NCBI GenBank assembly: GCA_051453625.1 | Contig: JBOZIK010000001.1 | Location: 165,406,413 to 165,428,946, forward strand | DNA length: 22,534 bases | DNA from: Welwitschia mirabilis | Lineage: Eukaryota > Gnetophyta > Gnetopsida > Welwitschiales | Reading direction: 5' to 3' | In this document: piece after piece, positions 1-7,744 of the stretch | Position numbering within the stretch: the first letter of the stretch is position 1 | Layout: the number at the start of each line of letters is the position of its first letter | The notes under the pieces: model-generated | Databases searched by the model: none | What the model saw: only the letters and a program-made list of their open reading frames with translations | What the model was told of the DNA's origin: nothing | Translations under genes and position numbers: made by a program

Positions 1-350
1 AAATTTTTTTGCAAAGATAACAAAACTTATCAAAGGCATCAGATTTAGAATGCAAAATATCAACCCATGCATAATGAGTAAAATCATAAACCACCATCAT
101 AAAATATCTCTTTCCATTTAAAATTTGAACTATTATAGGCCCTACTAAATCTAGGTGCAACATATCTAAAGATATTTTAAAGGATATCTCAAGATTAGGT
201 TTAAAAGAAGATTTTATGATTTTACTTACTTGACAATGTTTACATAAGATAGAATTTAGAAAACCAAGTTTGGATAATTATTTAACCAACTCTTGTTGAG
301 AGATGGTCCTTAAGTTTGCAACATTTGAATGACCCAATCTTCTGTGCCAG
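1..350 (-). pseudogene. copia GAG-pre-integrase and integrase N-terminal part (remnant)
   Basis: The minus-strand translation starts with WHRRLGHSNVANL (Trp codon at 347-349) and continues, after one stop, to a C-x2-C pair read as LCKHC. Together these give the HHCC zinc finger of retroviral-type integrases, with all four ligands kept. It is followed by a segment reading LHLDLVGP, which carries the first catalytic Asp of the integrase core, then NGKRYFMMVVYDF, as in copia integrases. The integrase inserts element cDNA into the host genome. The frame is otherwise fairly continuous to the window edge, where the protein is cut off, so the other catalytic residues cannot be judged. Confidence 0.85.
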
Positions 351-569
351 ATATTTTCTTAACTTTCTTAAGTAAAACCACATAACTCTTTAGAAACATA
401 CTTGTCTCCTATAGAATATAAGTTTCCTATATAATGTACAATCAAAAATTCCTTTATTGCGAGACACATTCTTTACAACACACTTATTTTTATAAAAAAT
501 ATTTATATTCCTTTTATCAAACATTTGAGAAATACTTTACATATAGAACATCATCAATTTTTAAAAGAC

Positions 570-745
570 CAAATTCGTAAACCATACCTTTTCCCTTGAT
601 GGCTGCTTTTCAATTATCACCAAAAGAAACCTCTCCTCCATCATAGTTGATAAGTGTGTGAAACCGTCTTTTTTGTTACCTATCATATGTCTTGAACCTC
701 GACTGTCCAAGAACCATCTAGGATGCTCCCTTGCTTTAAGAGCAG
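570..745 (-). pseudogene. copia aspartic protease active-site region (remnant)
   Basis: The minus strand reads WFLDSRGSRHMIG from 716 down to about 678. This is the active-site loop of the Ty1/copia aspartic protease, which cleaves the Gag-Pol polyprotein. Copia proteases have Asp-Ser-Gly here; this copy has Asp-Ser-Arg-Gly, so the glycine next to the catalytic Ser is lost. About 40 further residues downstream still follow the family pattern. The domain lies between the CCHC knuckle and the integrase zinc finger, as expected. Confidence 0.75.
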
Positions 746-1401
746 TCTAAACAAGCAATTATTTGACAAATTCCTTTTTAACCCATCTTTGGTTAATGAT
801 AGGTTAATTATTCATTGCTTTTGATTTCCATAAAAATCTGTCACTTGTTTAATGGAAAAAATTTTCCTTTCTGAAAAGACAAGAAAATATTACATGCCCT
901 AAACCTCCATAATAGAAACGTCGAATATGGAAAGAATATAAATTATTTGATTTCAAAGCATACCTCTTATGATATGAGGTAGTGGAATTAAGTTTCCTTA
1001 CATTCTCTAACTTCCTTAATAAAAGATAGGCAGTTTTATTTGCACCTGGAAGAATTTCAGTGGTCTTATCTAATTCCTTATTGGCTAAGTCAATTTTAGT
1101 TTATAGAGACAAAAATTTAAATCATAAATCCTTATTTTTACAAGCTAAATCTTTATAAATAAAATATAATTATTCATAAGCTTCTTCAATATTTTTAGAA
1201 TTTTCAGATATTACCTTTTTCTCATTAAAGATTGCATGCTCATCCTTGGTAGTTGATATGAATTCATACTCATCAGTGATGGCTAATAATATGCACTTCT
1301 CTTCATCATCTTGAGATGCCTCTGAATCAAATTCTTCCTCATTATTCCAAGTGACTTTGAAAACTTTCTTTTCTTTGATTTTTGTCCTTTTGTGTATTGG
1401 T
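745..1401 (-). pseudogene. copia gag-protease linker (degenerate)
   Basis: This is the minus-strand stretch between the CCHC knuckle and the protease. Around 1200-1350 it encodes an acidic Glu/Asp/Ser-rich segment (EEFDSEASQDDEEK), typical of the region after the Gag zinc knuckle in Sirevirus-like elements. The remainder (about 750-1200) is Lys/Asn-rich with stops, and no domain can be named. It is assigned by position between two recognisable domains of the same element. Confidence 0.55.
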
Positions 1402-1443
1402 ACATTTCGCTACTATGTGTCCAAAGCCCTTACACTTAAAACA
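1402..1443 (-). other. CCHC zinc knuckle of copia Gag nucleocapsid
   Basis: The minus-strand codons from 1443 to 1402 read CFKCKGFGHIVAKC, a perfect C-x2-C-x4-H-x4-C retroviral zinc knuckle. It binds element RNA during packaging. The frame differs from the neighbouring gag segment, so a frameshift lies just upstream. All four ligand codons survive although the surroundings carry many stops. Confidence 0.93.
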
Positions 1444-2288
1444 TTACAAAGGTTTTTGGTTTTTTCCAAAGTTCTCAAAAGAATTTTTCTTCTTAAACTA
1501 ATCCTCAATGGCATCAAATCTTATTCTATTAAGGTCTTTATATTTTCTTAAAAATCTTCTAAAATTTCTAACTAAAAGAACTAAGTCCTCATCATCTTCT
1601 TCATTGTTAGAACCTTTTTGTATTAACTTGAAAATTTTCAGGCAATATTCTTTGTCTTAGGTCCTTAATCATCCATAATGATAGATACATATGCAATTAA
1701 TAATCCCTTGAGCTCCTCTAAACTCATGATATTTATATGTTTACTCTCTTCTATCATAGTAATCTTAGGTCTAAAACACTTGGGCAAGCTCCTTAAGGTT
1801 TTTTGCATGACTATTTATTCTAGAGTCTTTTCTCTAAGATCCCATATTATATTCATGATGTCTGTAACCTTAGTTACTTATTCAGTAATATATTCTTGTT
1901 CTTTCATTCTAATATTTTCAAATTGAGTTGTTCAAAATTGTAACTTCGAATTTTTCACAATAATTATATCTTCATAAGTGATCTCGAGGATATCCCAAAT
2001 TTTCTTTGTAGAGGAACACTGAACTACTTGACTATACTCCTATAAACTGAGGGCATAAATGAGTGCATTCATTGTTTTTACATTAAGCCTTGCTTCCTTC
2101 TTCTATTCATTAGACCAACCTGCCAATGGAATAATGGGTTTAAAGTAACCACACACAATACTATCCTAGATATTTAAATCAAGTTATTTCAAAAATATTA
2201 TCATTTTAGTTTTTCAAAAAGAATAGCTTAATCCATTGAAATAAGATGTCCTTGAGATTGAATGGTCTTCATCAGTAATAGATTCCAT
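1444..2288 (-). pseudogene. copia gag capsid-like region (UBN2/Retrotran_gag type), broken
   Basis: The likely start is the ATG at 2288-2286 (MESITDEDHSIS...), about 40 bases inside the PBS. A FNGLSY segment follows, matching the N-terminal pattern of copia Gag. Further in, the minus strand reads KKIWDILEITYE and TTQFENIRMKEQEYIT, then RSLPKCFRPKITMIEE, the central UBN2-type capsid domain. In-frame stops (for example TGA before TTQFENI) and frameshifts prevent expression. Gag forms the virus-like particle in the cytoplasm. Open frames of 66 and 82 codons on the opposite strand here are shadows. The assignment to copia gag is firm; the exact end is not. Confidence 0.85.
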
Positions 2289-2329
2289 TAGATCACTCGA
2301 AATGGCTAAGCTCTATCAAGAGTAATCTT

Positions 2330-2341
2330 GGTCTAATACCA
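2330..2341 (-). promoter_or_regulatory. primer-binding site, initiator-Met tRNA type
   Basis: The minus strand reads TGGTATTAGACC, close to the TGGTATCAGAGC primer-binding site used by most plant copia elements, with three differences. It starts two bases after the LTR end (TTTCA on the minus strand) and lies about 40 bases before the gag ATG. It would prime minus-strand cDNA synthesis. Confidence 0.8.
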
Positions 2342-2567
2342 ATTGAAATTCCTATAAACGGGTGAATGGAAATAATGATCACTTTAAATCCAAAACCCAA
2401 TTCTAAACTGAAATTAATCATCTTTATACATAAAAAATAAATCTTTAAAAAATAGCAAAAAAAAAAAAATAGCCCACAATATTTATAGCATTTCAATAAC
2501 ATGCCTACTCCACTCTTCAAGAAAAGACAATATGTCCTCTTCCTTAATTTTTTTATCACTTTTAAAC

Positions 2568-2730
2568 TGATGATTTTTTGGATGATCATCAACTTAGCTT
2601 ATAATAGTAATGATTTTTTAGGTTTATCATCAACCTCACACATAACAGTAATGATTTTCTAGGCTTATCATCAACCTCACATATAATAGTGATGATTTTC
2701 TAGGCTTACAATCAACCTCTCACACTTGAA
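2568..2730. repeat. tandem repeat, about 41 bp x 4, inside LTR
   Basis: Four imperfect copies begin at about 2568, 2608, 2649 and 2690. Each starts TGATGATTTT or TAATGATTTT and continues with GG(C/T)TTATCATCAACCTCACA-like sequence. Spacing is 40, 41 and 41 bp. The first copy is the most diverged. Confidence 0.85.
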
Positions 2731-3094
2731 GCCTTTTAATGGTTCAAACTCAATCATAGGAATAATATAAGACACTGAGATGTGCCTCAAGCACAAATGT
2801 AATAGTGTAGAAACTACTTTAAATTAACACATAAGATAGGATTACAAATCACCACTAGATCACCAAAGATTATATATTTATTCACTTCACAGAACTTTAT
2901 ATGCCATATATTTTATAGAGAAAGGAAAAATAGCTATTAAAGAAAAACCCTAAATGATGATTCCAATAGATGTCAATTTGATATTCTAATTGAATTCATA
3001 TTTCCAATTGATTGAATGATGTGTAAAAAGAGAATAGCCATTGAAAATGGCTGTGCTTTTGTCTAAAGAAGACTATTTTTCCAATGGTTTAAAG

Positions 3095-3450
3095 GAGAGA
3101 TGTCCACCTTAAAAATTGGAGATGTCCTTACTTTTAGGGGGGTAGACATCCACCCTCAAGTAGTATGAACATCTACACTACTGGAAGTGTGAGGACATCC
3201 ACCCTTCAAGGGGACAAACATCCACACCTACCATAAGTTCAAACTGGAAAAATCTAAATGGAGGAGGGATGTCTAGGCTATTTAGAGTAGGGACATTTGC
3301 ATATGATATTTGTCAATCATGTTCCCTACAAGAAGAGGGAATGTCTACCTTGTTTAAATGGGGACATCTAGGCCTAAGACTTGTCATAGATATAATTTAC
3401 CCACAAGTAAAAGGAACGTCCACCATGTTTTGAGTGGGGACATCTGCATG
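3095..3450. repeat. GATGTCYAC / GTRGACATC motif cluster with ~73-bp tandem units
   Basis: About a dozen occurrences of GATGTC(T/C)AC or its complement lie here, including 3099, 3121, 3143, 3167, 3193, 3214, 3269, 3290, 3340, 3361, 3415 and 3436. From about 3266 three longer units start near 3266, 3337 and 3412. Each has a TGTCTA or TGTCCA half, then GTTT...AGTGGGGACATCT, so the motif occurs as facing pairs. Confidence 0.75.
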
Positions 3451-3481
3451 AAAAGGTTAGCTTTTTAACATGACTGTAACA

Positions 3482-3623
3482 AATGATGATCATCTTTTCT
3501 CTTGATTCTCATGCCTATTGGTATTATTGAAGTCTTATACTTACAAAATGTACTATTTAACTATTATTAATAATTACTCTCATTTTACATGGAAAGCCTT
3601 CCTTGCATTAAAAAAAAAAAAAA
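3482..3623. other. junction segment ending in A14 tract
   Basis: These roughly 140 bases lie between the presumed LTR end and the first integrase codons of the next element. No coding similarity is seen. A run of 14 A occupies 3610-3623, directly before the copia integrase reading begins. It may be the breakpoint between two element fragments or residual host sequence. Confidence 0.5.
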
Positions 3624-4200
3624 GGAATCTAATGTTTTCTCTAAGTTGTGTATTAGGCTATAAAATTAAAAAGGGTATAAGATCAAGATCATAAGAAGTG
3701 ACAATGGTACAGAATTTAAAAATGTAAGGTTCAAAATTTTTTGCAAGCAGTTTAATATTCTTCACCAATGCTCTATATTAAGGACTTCATAATAAAATGG
3801 AATAGCTAAAAGAAAGAATAGAGTACTAAATTAAATGCCTAGAATAATGATGCAAGATAAACAAGTGCCTTATCATTTTTTAATAGAAGCCATCAACACA
3901 ATATGCTACATTTTAAATTCAGTTCTAGTAAGATAGTTCAATTCTATAACTTCATATGAACTATGGTTTGATAAGAAACTGTTCATAAGTTATTTTCATA
4001 TTTTGGATTAAGGTGTTTTATCTTAAATCAAGACATAATTAATAAAGTTAGATTTGAGAGTTGATTATGGAATTTTTCTAAGATATTCTATGATTAATAA
4101 AGAATACAAAATATATAACAACATAACGTGTGTAGTTGAGAAACCTATAAATGTTAAAATAAGTGATATTAACTCAACTTCTATATATATGTAAGATGAT
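3624..4200 (+). pseudogene. copia integrase core and C-terminal part, broken
   Basis: Translation in shifting frames reads KIIRSDNGTEFKN (second catalytic Asp kept), NGIAKRKN (the catalytic Glu position is Lys, codon 3808-3810), EAINTICYILNSVLV, SYELWFDKKL, and finally DYGIFLRYSMINKEYKIYN with VVEKPINV. This is the order of the copia integrase core followed by the conserved segment before RT. Two consecutive TAA stops directly precede NGIAKRKN, where the family usually has two Gln codons. The enzyme would have integrated the element's cDNA; loss of the catalytic Glu alone would inactivate it. Confidence 0.88.
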
Positions 4201-4330
4201 TACATTTGTCTGCATATTGATTAACCATCTAGCCATCTTCAAAATTAATTAGATTATGAGAAGAAAAAATAAGAAGTTACAAAGAAAGAAAATCCCTCAC
4301 ATGTGATTAGAATTAAAAGAAGTTACTCTA
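4201..4330 (+). pseudogene. collapsed copia reverse transcriptase region (deleted)
   Basis: A copia element should have several hundred codons of RT between the integrase C-terminus and RNase H. Only about 130 bases separate them here, Lys/Arg-rich, with no RT motif and no YVDD-like catalytic box. This points to a large internal deletion. Confidence 0.6.
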
Positions 4331-4612
4331 TTGGTATTATAATAGATAGTCTGCATTGTAGTATTCAAACTTAAAGCTATGTAAAGAAATTCTGTGGCCT
4401 TACCATCAATAACTAAAAGAACCCAAATAGCATTCAAGCACCAAGAACATTTAGATTAGGCATCACTTTCTTAGAAAACACATTCAAAATAGAGACATCA
4501 TGATGCAATATATCAATATTGATGATCAACTTATCGATATCTTCATAAAGCCATTAAGTAGTAAAAGGTTTGTAAAATTATACACAAACTTAGGGATTGG
4601 TCCTTACCCAAT
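4331..4612 (+). pseudogene. copia RNase H C-terminal remnant
   Basis: The plus strand reads RHHFLRKHIQNRDIMMQYI, then DDQLIDIFIKPLSSKRFVK and LYTNLGI near 4465-4600. This is the well-conserved end of copia pol, after the RNase H fold, in one readable frame of about 45 codons. Upstream (4330-4460) the similarity is patchy and needs frameshifts. RNase H degrades the RNA strand of the replication hybrid. Assignment is firm because this C-terminal signature is diagnostic. Confidence 0.88.
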
Positions 4613-5379
4613 CAAGTAATTTATCAAGTAGTATCATTCAAATCTCAACTTCACCTTGTCATATCCTTGAGTTGAGGTTATAGCTAGATATTCAAAATGT
4701 TAAATCTTATGCATGTTACTTTACTTTTTCAAAGTGATACTATTATGATAATATTGTTTGTAGAATTTTTTGAAGTTTCTAAATTTTTTAGGAAAGATAT
4801 CCTTATTATTGTAGATGTCTTTCATAGAGACATCTTTACATATGTAAATGTTTATCAAGAAGACATCTTTAAATTTCTATACATCTTTGAAGGTCAAGTA
4901 TGCTTTTAATATTTTCAAAATAGACATCTTCGAATAGGTAGATGTTTTTACAGTATAGAAAATGGCTTGTAAAATTTTTAACAATAAACATCTTTCATGA
5001 AGTAGACATCTATTTTTCATGTTTAGGCATGTTTTAGTAAGTAGACATATTTTAACTATTGTTGTAGAAATAAAAAAAAGTGCCAAAAACTAGGGTTTTA
5101 ACCCCTTTTAATCATAAAAGGGATCACTATATCTCATTTTCAATCCTCAATTTGATAGGTGTTCTTCTTAAAGCACTTTTTAGGGCTGTTTTTTCTCAAA
5201 AATATCCTCTAAAGATGTCTTACATTAGGTAGACATCTTCATAGCTAGCAGAAATAAGTGTTTTTCTTTTTTTTTTACAAGTGCATATTTTTAGTGATTC
5301 TTTTGCATTTAAGCTAATTTCTCTTCATATTTCCATATATTTTTGAAATATGATAAGACAAAAGTTCAGTGGTACCTTT
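4613..5379. repeat. spacer between pol and env-like region with GATGTCTAC-type motifs
   Basis: No coding domain is recognised. About ten copies of AGATGTCT/AGACATCT-type sequence occur, at about 4811, 4827, 4861, 4921, 4939, 4987, 5003, 5043, 5211 and 5232, in both orientations. The same motif marks the LTRs in this window. The stretch may be a damaged or inverted LTR piece rather than a normal pol-env spacer. Short open frames here (69-70 codons) run through the repeats and are not considered genes. Confidence 0.5.
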
Positions 5380-6245
5380 AAGAGGTAAGGAACTAGCAAT
5401 AGAGTCATAAAGGCCTTAATACGAGCCTTAGTTCTATTATGAGACAGCTACAAAAGGGTATAAAACATGGTTAAGAAACTCAATAATAGTAGAGCAAATA
5501 CTTGTCTTCTAAAAACATAAGAAAGATTAGCTACTAGCATACCTTTCTCGGATTGGATGGCACATGATTGTATAGTTGGATCAGGATATTCCAAACCCAG
5601 TTGTTAAAGAGTCTTACACAAAGATCTATGAAATTGATAATAGCACTAGGTTAATTTGGACACAAGTTAAAGGTATTCATTATATCTTACCTCTATTTTT
5701 ATTAACTCTATTATTGGCATTGATGATTCTGAGATCTCTCTGTTGTATGTTTACTCATTTAAAGACATTTTTACTTCACACACTCTTAATGTTTTATGAT
5801 GATCTATGAATAAAAATATTTTTTCAGACACTTTAGGATGAATTTCTATGAAAACATAGAACATAAAAACATCATTCTAGATGCATCTCTAATTAGCTTT
5901 ATCAGATTATATAACATTCTTTTTAGGGACGGCAACTAAAGTTACCACAATCCCATGCAGACATTTGTTATATTTTGTCTTCTTATTGACTTAAAGATAG
6001 ATTTGGGATTTATTTTATGCATGGATATTATTATTTTATTTCAATAGGATCAAACTTTAGATTACCCTTATCTAATTATCTTAATTATTGTTAGTGCCAT
6101 AATATCAGTATCACAATTGAATCTTATTTATTCAAAGAAGTCTCTAACAGAATTCAATAAGAAACAAAATGTACTAGTATCACTTAGAAAGGGTACTAAT
6201 AAAATATCATAAAAATTATAGTTTTAAAGAGTATACTTCATAGCT
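5380..6245 (+). pseudogene. env-like region, N-terminal part (Sirevirus type), broken
   Basis: An open stretch at 5576-5806 begins MDQDIPNPVVKESYTKIYEI and contains IWTQVKGIHYILP. It resembles in outline the plant-specific domain found in env-like ORFs of SIRE1-type elements and in related plant transposon proteins. A Leu-rich hydrophobic run follows within it, but part may be out of frame: a neighbouring frame reads DSEISLLYVYSFKDIFTS, which fits the domain better, so a frameshift is likely near 5725. From about 5810 to 6245 stops are dense and nothing else is recognised. The function of such proteins is not established. The call rests on position after pol and weak sequence pattern. Confidence 0.5.
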
Positions 6246-6533
6246 TCTCACAGTCTGTCATCCATTAAGAAGGGGTTAAAAGCTATAGCAAAGACGATTG
6301 AAAAGATTGATTATAATTTTTTTAGATTAAAAAAGCATATATCCACAGTTAGCAATCACGAAGCACAATCAGCTAGATGGAAATCCCTAAGGACTTTCAC
6401 TTAGACAAGCTTAGAGGAGAAATCAGAGGAATAGGCACCTCTAGATTTACAGGACATAGAATATGACTCAGGAAGAGAAACAGATAGTAATTCTTCAAAG
6501 TCTTTAAGAGAGAAGGCACAAGTATAGGGGGAG
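6246..6533 (+). pseudogene. env-like region, predicted helical/coiled-coil segment
   Basis: One frame reads SHSLSSIKKGLKAIAKTIEK and continues through IDYNFFRLKKHISTVSNHEA, with Ile/Leu/Phe spaced at roughly 3-4 residues, suggesting an amphipathic helix or coiled coil. After a TAG it continues in the same frame with an acidic, Ser-rich part (TSLEEKSEE, DLQDIEYDSGRETDS), broken by further TAG codons. A coiled coil in this position has been described for SIRE1 env-like proteins. The stretch is too short for an ordinary ORF listing because of the stops, but the frame is kept for about 95 codons. Confidence 0.5.
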
Positions 6534-6679
6534 CACCAAACATCCATAGGCATAGGTTAAGGGGATGCAATAGGATTCAAGTCCATCATAGGGGTAGCAA
6601 TATATAGAGTTAAAGATCTTAGACATTTAGCCCCTTTATCTTCTATAAGCCATGTTGCAAACTACCTATTCATTACTCT

Positions 6680-7027
6680 ATGAAACCACCATTACCTCCT
6701 CATTCATCTTTACAACCACCTTCATGTTTTATCAAACCTATTCATATCCCATCACTTGCCAAAGCATCATCACCATCATTTGCCAAGTCTACCACTGCAA
6801 TCTTCTTTGAAACTTCCATTACTCCTCAAAACTCAAGTACGAAGAGATAGGCCTACGAGGGCCCTAGTGAAACTTCTTAGTGGTCTTCTAGGAATTTTTA
6901 CACATCTTCACCTACATCTTCCTCACCTTATGCCATTCAAACATCCACTACTCATGACAACGATGATGACCTTGATGAAGAAGGAGAAGGTACATACTAC
7001 ACTAGTGACTCTGTACTTAGTGACTAG
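6680..7027 (+). pseudogene. env-like region, Pro/Ser/Thr-rich segment with acidic tail
   Basis: The frame starting at ATG 6680 gives 56 residues, of which 26 are Pro, Ser or Thr (begins MKPPLPPHSSLQPPSC), ending at TAG 6848. The same frame continues past that stop and another at about 6881 with TSSPTSSSPYAIQTSTTHDN and an acidic tail DDDLDEEGEG, ending at TAG 7025. A proline-rich block followed by acidic residues fits the C-terminal layout of Sirevirus env-like proteins. A longer His/Leu-rich open frame at 6756-7049 is a shadow of this one. No receptor, signal peptide or fusion peptide can be identified. Confidence 0.5.
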
Positions 7028-7557
7028 CAACTTTTTATATGCTATTTAAAAAGGAGAAGAAGCAAGAAAAAATTAGTTTGGACAAGTTAGTTTTAGCATG
7101 GAAATCCTATATGAGCATGAAGGAGTTGATTATGAGATTAATAGATTAAACACCCTAAGTGATGTCATTATTGATTGATGATCACTTTTGATCATTGACA
7201 TGCATTGTTATGATTTGATTTTTCTACCACTATTACTAGTAAACTATTAATTATTGGACATTTTTCATTCTTTAATATCATTTCTTATTGACACACTATT
7301 AAATTAATATGCTTTAATATGATCATTGGTGTAATGTACATGATTAATCATTCCTTTTTTTGAATGAAATTATATAATACTTATCTGCCTTTCTTAATCA
7401 CCACTTTGTATCTTTAGTTCATGTGGTAAATCATTATGCTTTAATATTATTAATAAAATAGGCTAATGCTCTTATTTCTATCTTTAATTAAATATCTCAA
7501 TTTAGTCTATTAAATTTAGTTGCATTAATGAAGATTTATAAAGTTTTAGACATCATT
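7028..7557 (+). other. untranslated region upstream of the PPT
   Basis: AT-rich DNA with no coding pattern. A purine block AAAAAGGAGAAGAAG at about 7048-7062 resembles the true PPT further on; Sireviruses often carry such repeated PPT-like blocks. A small hairpin (ATGATCA, loop CTTT, TGATCAT) lies at 7178-7195. Confidence 0.45.
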
Positions 7558-7571
7558 AAAAAGGGGGAGAT
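7558..7571 (+). promoter_or_regulatory. polypurine tract
   Basis: AAAAGGGGGAGATT lies immediately before the LTR start. The tract primes plus-strand DNA synthesis. Its form (A-run, five G, AGATT) is the usual one for Sirevirus-type copia elements and fixes the plus-strand orientation. Confidence 0.85.
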
Positions 7572-7744
7572 TATTGGTAAAAATCTACTCTTAATTATTT
7601 CACTTGTCAAATATATTATGCTATTGTGTGGATAGGTTAATGTTAAAAAAAATAAGATCACAAAAAGAATAAGTCAATGTTAGATCTTAAAGATAATTTC
7701 TAATAAGAAGTTTAGCTAAGTCTTATAAATGCAAAATCTCAATT

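Larger units (their letters stand above)
1..3481 (-). mobile_element. Sirevirus-like Ty1/copia element, 5' half, truncated by window edge
   Basis: Read on the minus strand the order is LTR, primer-binding site, gag, CCHC knuckle, protease, GAG-pre-integrase zinc finger and the beginning of the integrase core, which is the copia order (integrase before RT). RT, RNase H and the 3' LTR would lie left of position 1. The PBS resembles the initiator-Met tRNA complement, and the gag layout and repeat-rich LTR fit the plant Sirevirus lineage. Every coding domain has stops or frameshifts, so this is a dead copy. The family call is confident; the outer LTR boundary near 3481 is a guess from a TG...CA pair. 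Confidence 0.85.
2344..3481 (-). repeat. 5' LTR of the minus-strand Sirevirus-like element
   Basis: The inner boundary is well placed: plus-strand TGAAATTCC at 2344 lies two bases beyond the PBS. The outer boundary is inferred from CA at 3480-3481 (minus strand TGTTACAG), giving about 1.14 kb, plausible for this group. The LTR holds a four-copy repeat of about 41 bp and a cluster of motifs related to GATGTCTAC. The second LTR is outside the window, so the ends cannot be confirmed by LTR-LTR alignment. Confidence 0.6.

Noticed and set aside
1351-1926. Plus-strand open frames of 66 and 82 codons that look like small membrane proteins
   Set aside because: They lie antisense to clear gag and zinc knuckle sequence on the minus strand; hydrophobicity comes from the T-rich antisense strand.
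2293-2592. 99-codon minus-strand open frame, hydrophobic
   Set aside because: It covers the PBS and LTR end and ends just before the gag start; no similarity to a protein, low-complexity Phe/Leu/Ile content.
3610-3623. Poly(A) tail of a LINE, SINE or processed pseudogene
   Set aside because: What follows and precedes are LTR-element parts; no non-LTR coding or cDNA-like sequence or target duplication is visible.
4790-5240. CRISPR-like array of short repeats
   Set aside because: Spacing is irregular, the motif occurs in both orientations and is short, and the context is a plant retrotransposon.
6756-7049. 97-codon open frame rich in His, Leu and Pro
   Set aside because: It is out of frame with the better-supported P/S/T-rich and acidic reading at 6680-7027; its composition follows from the same codons shifted.
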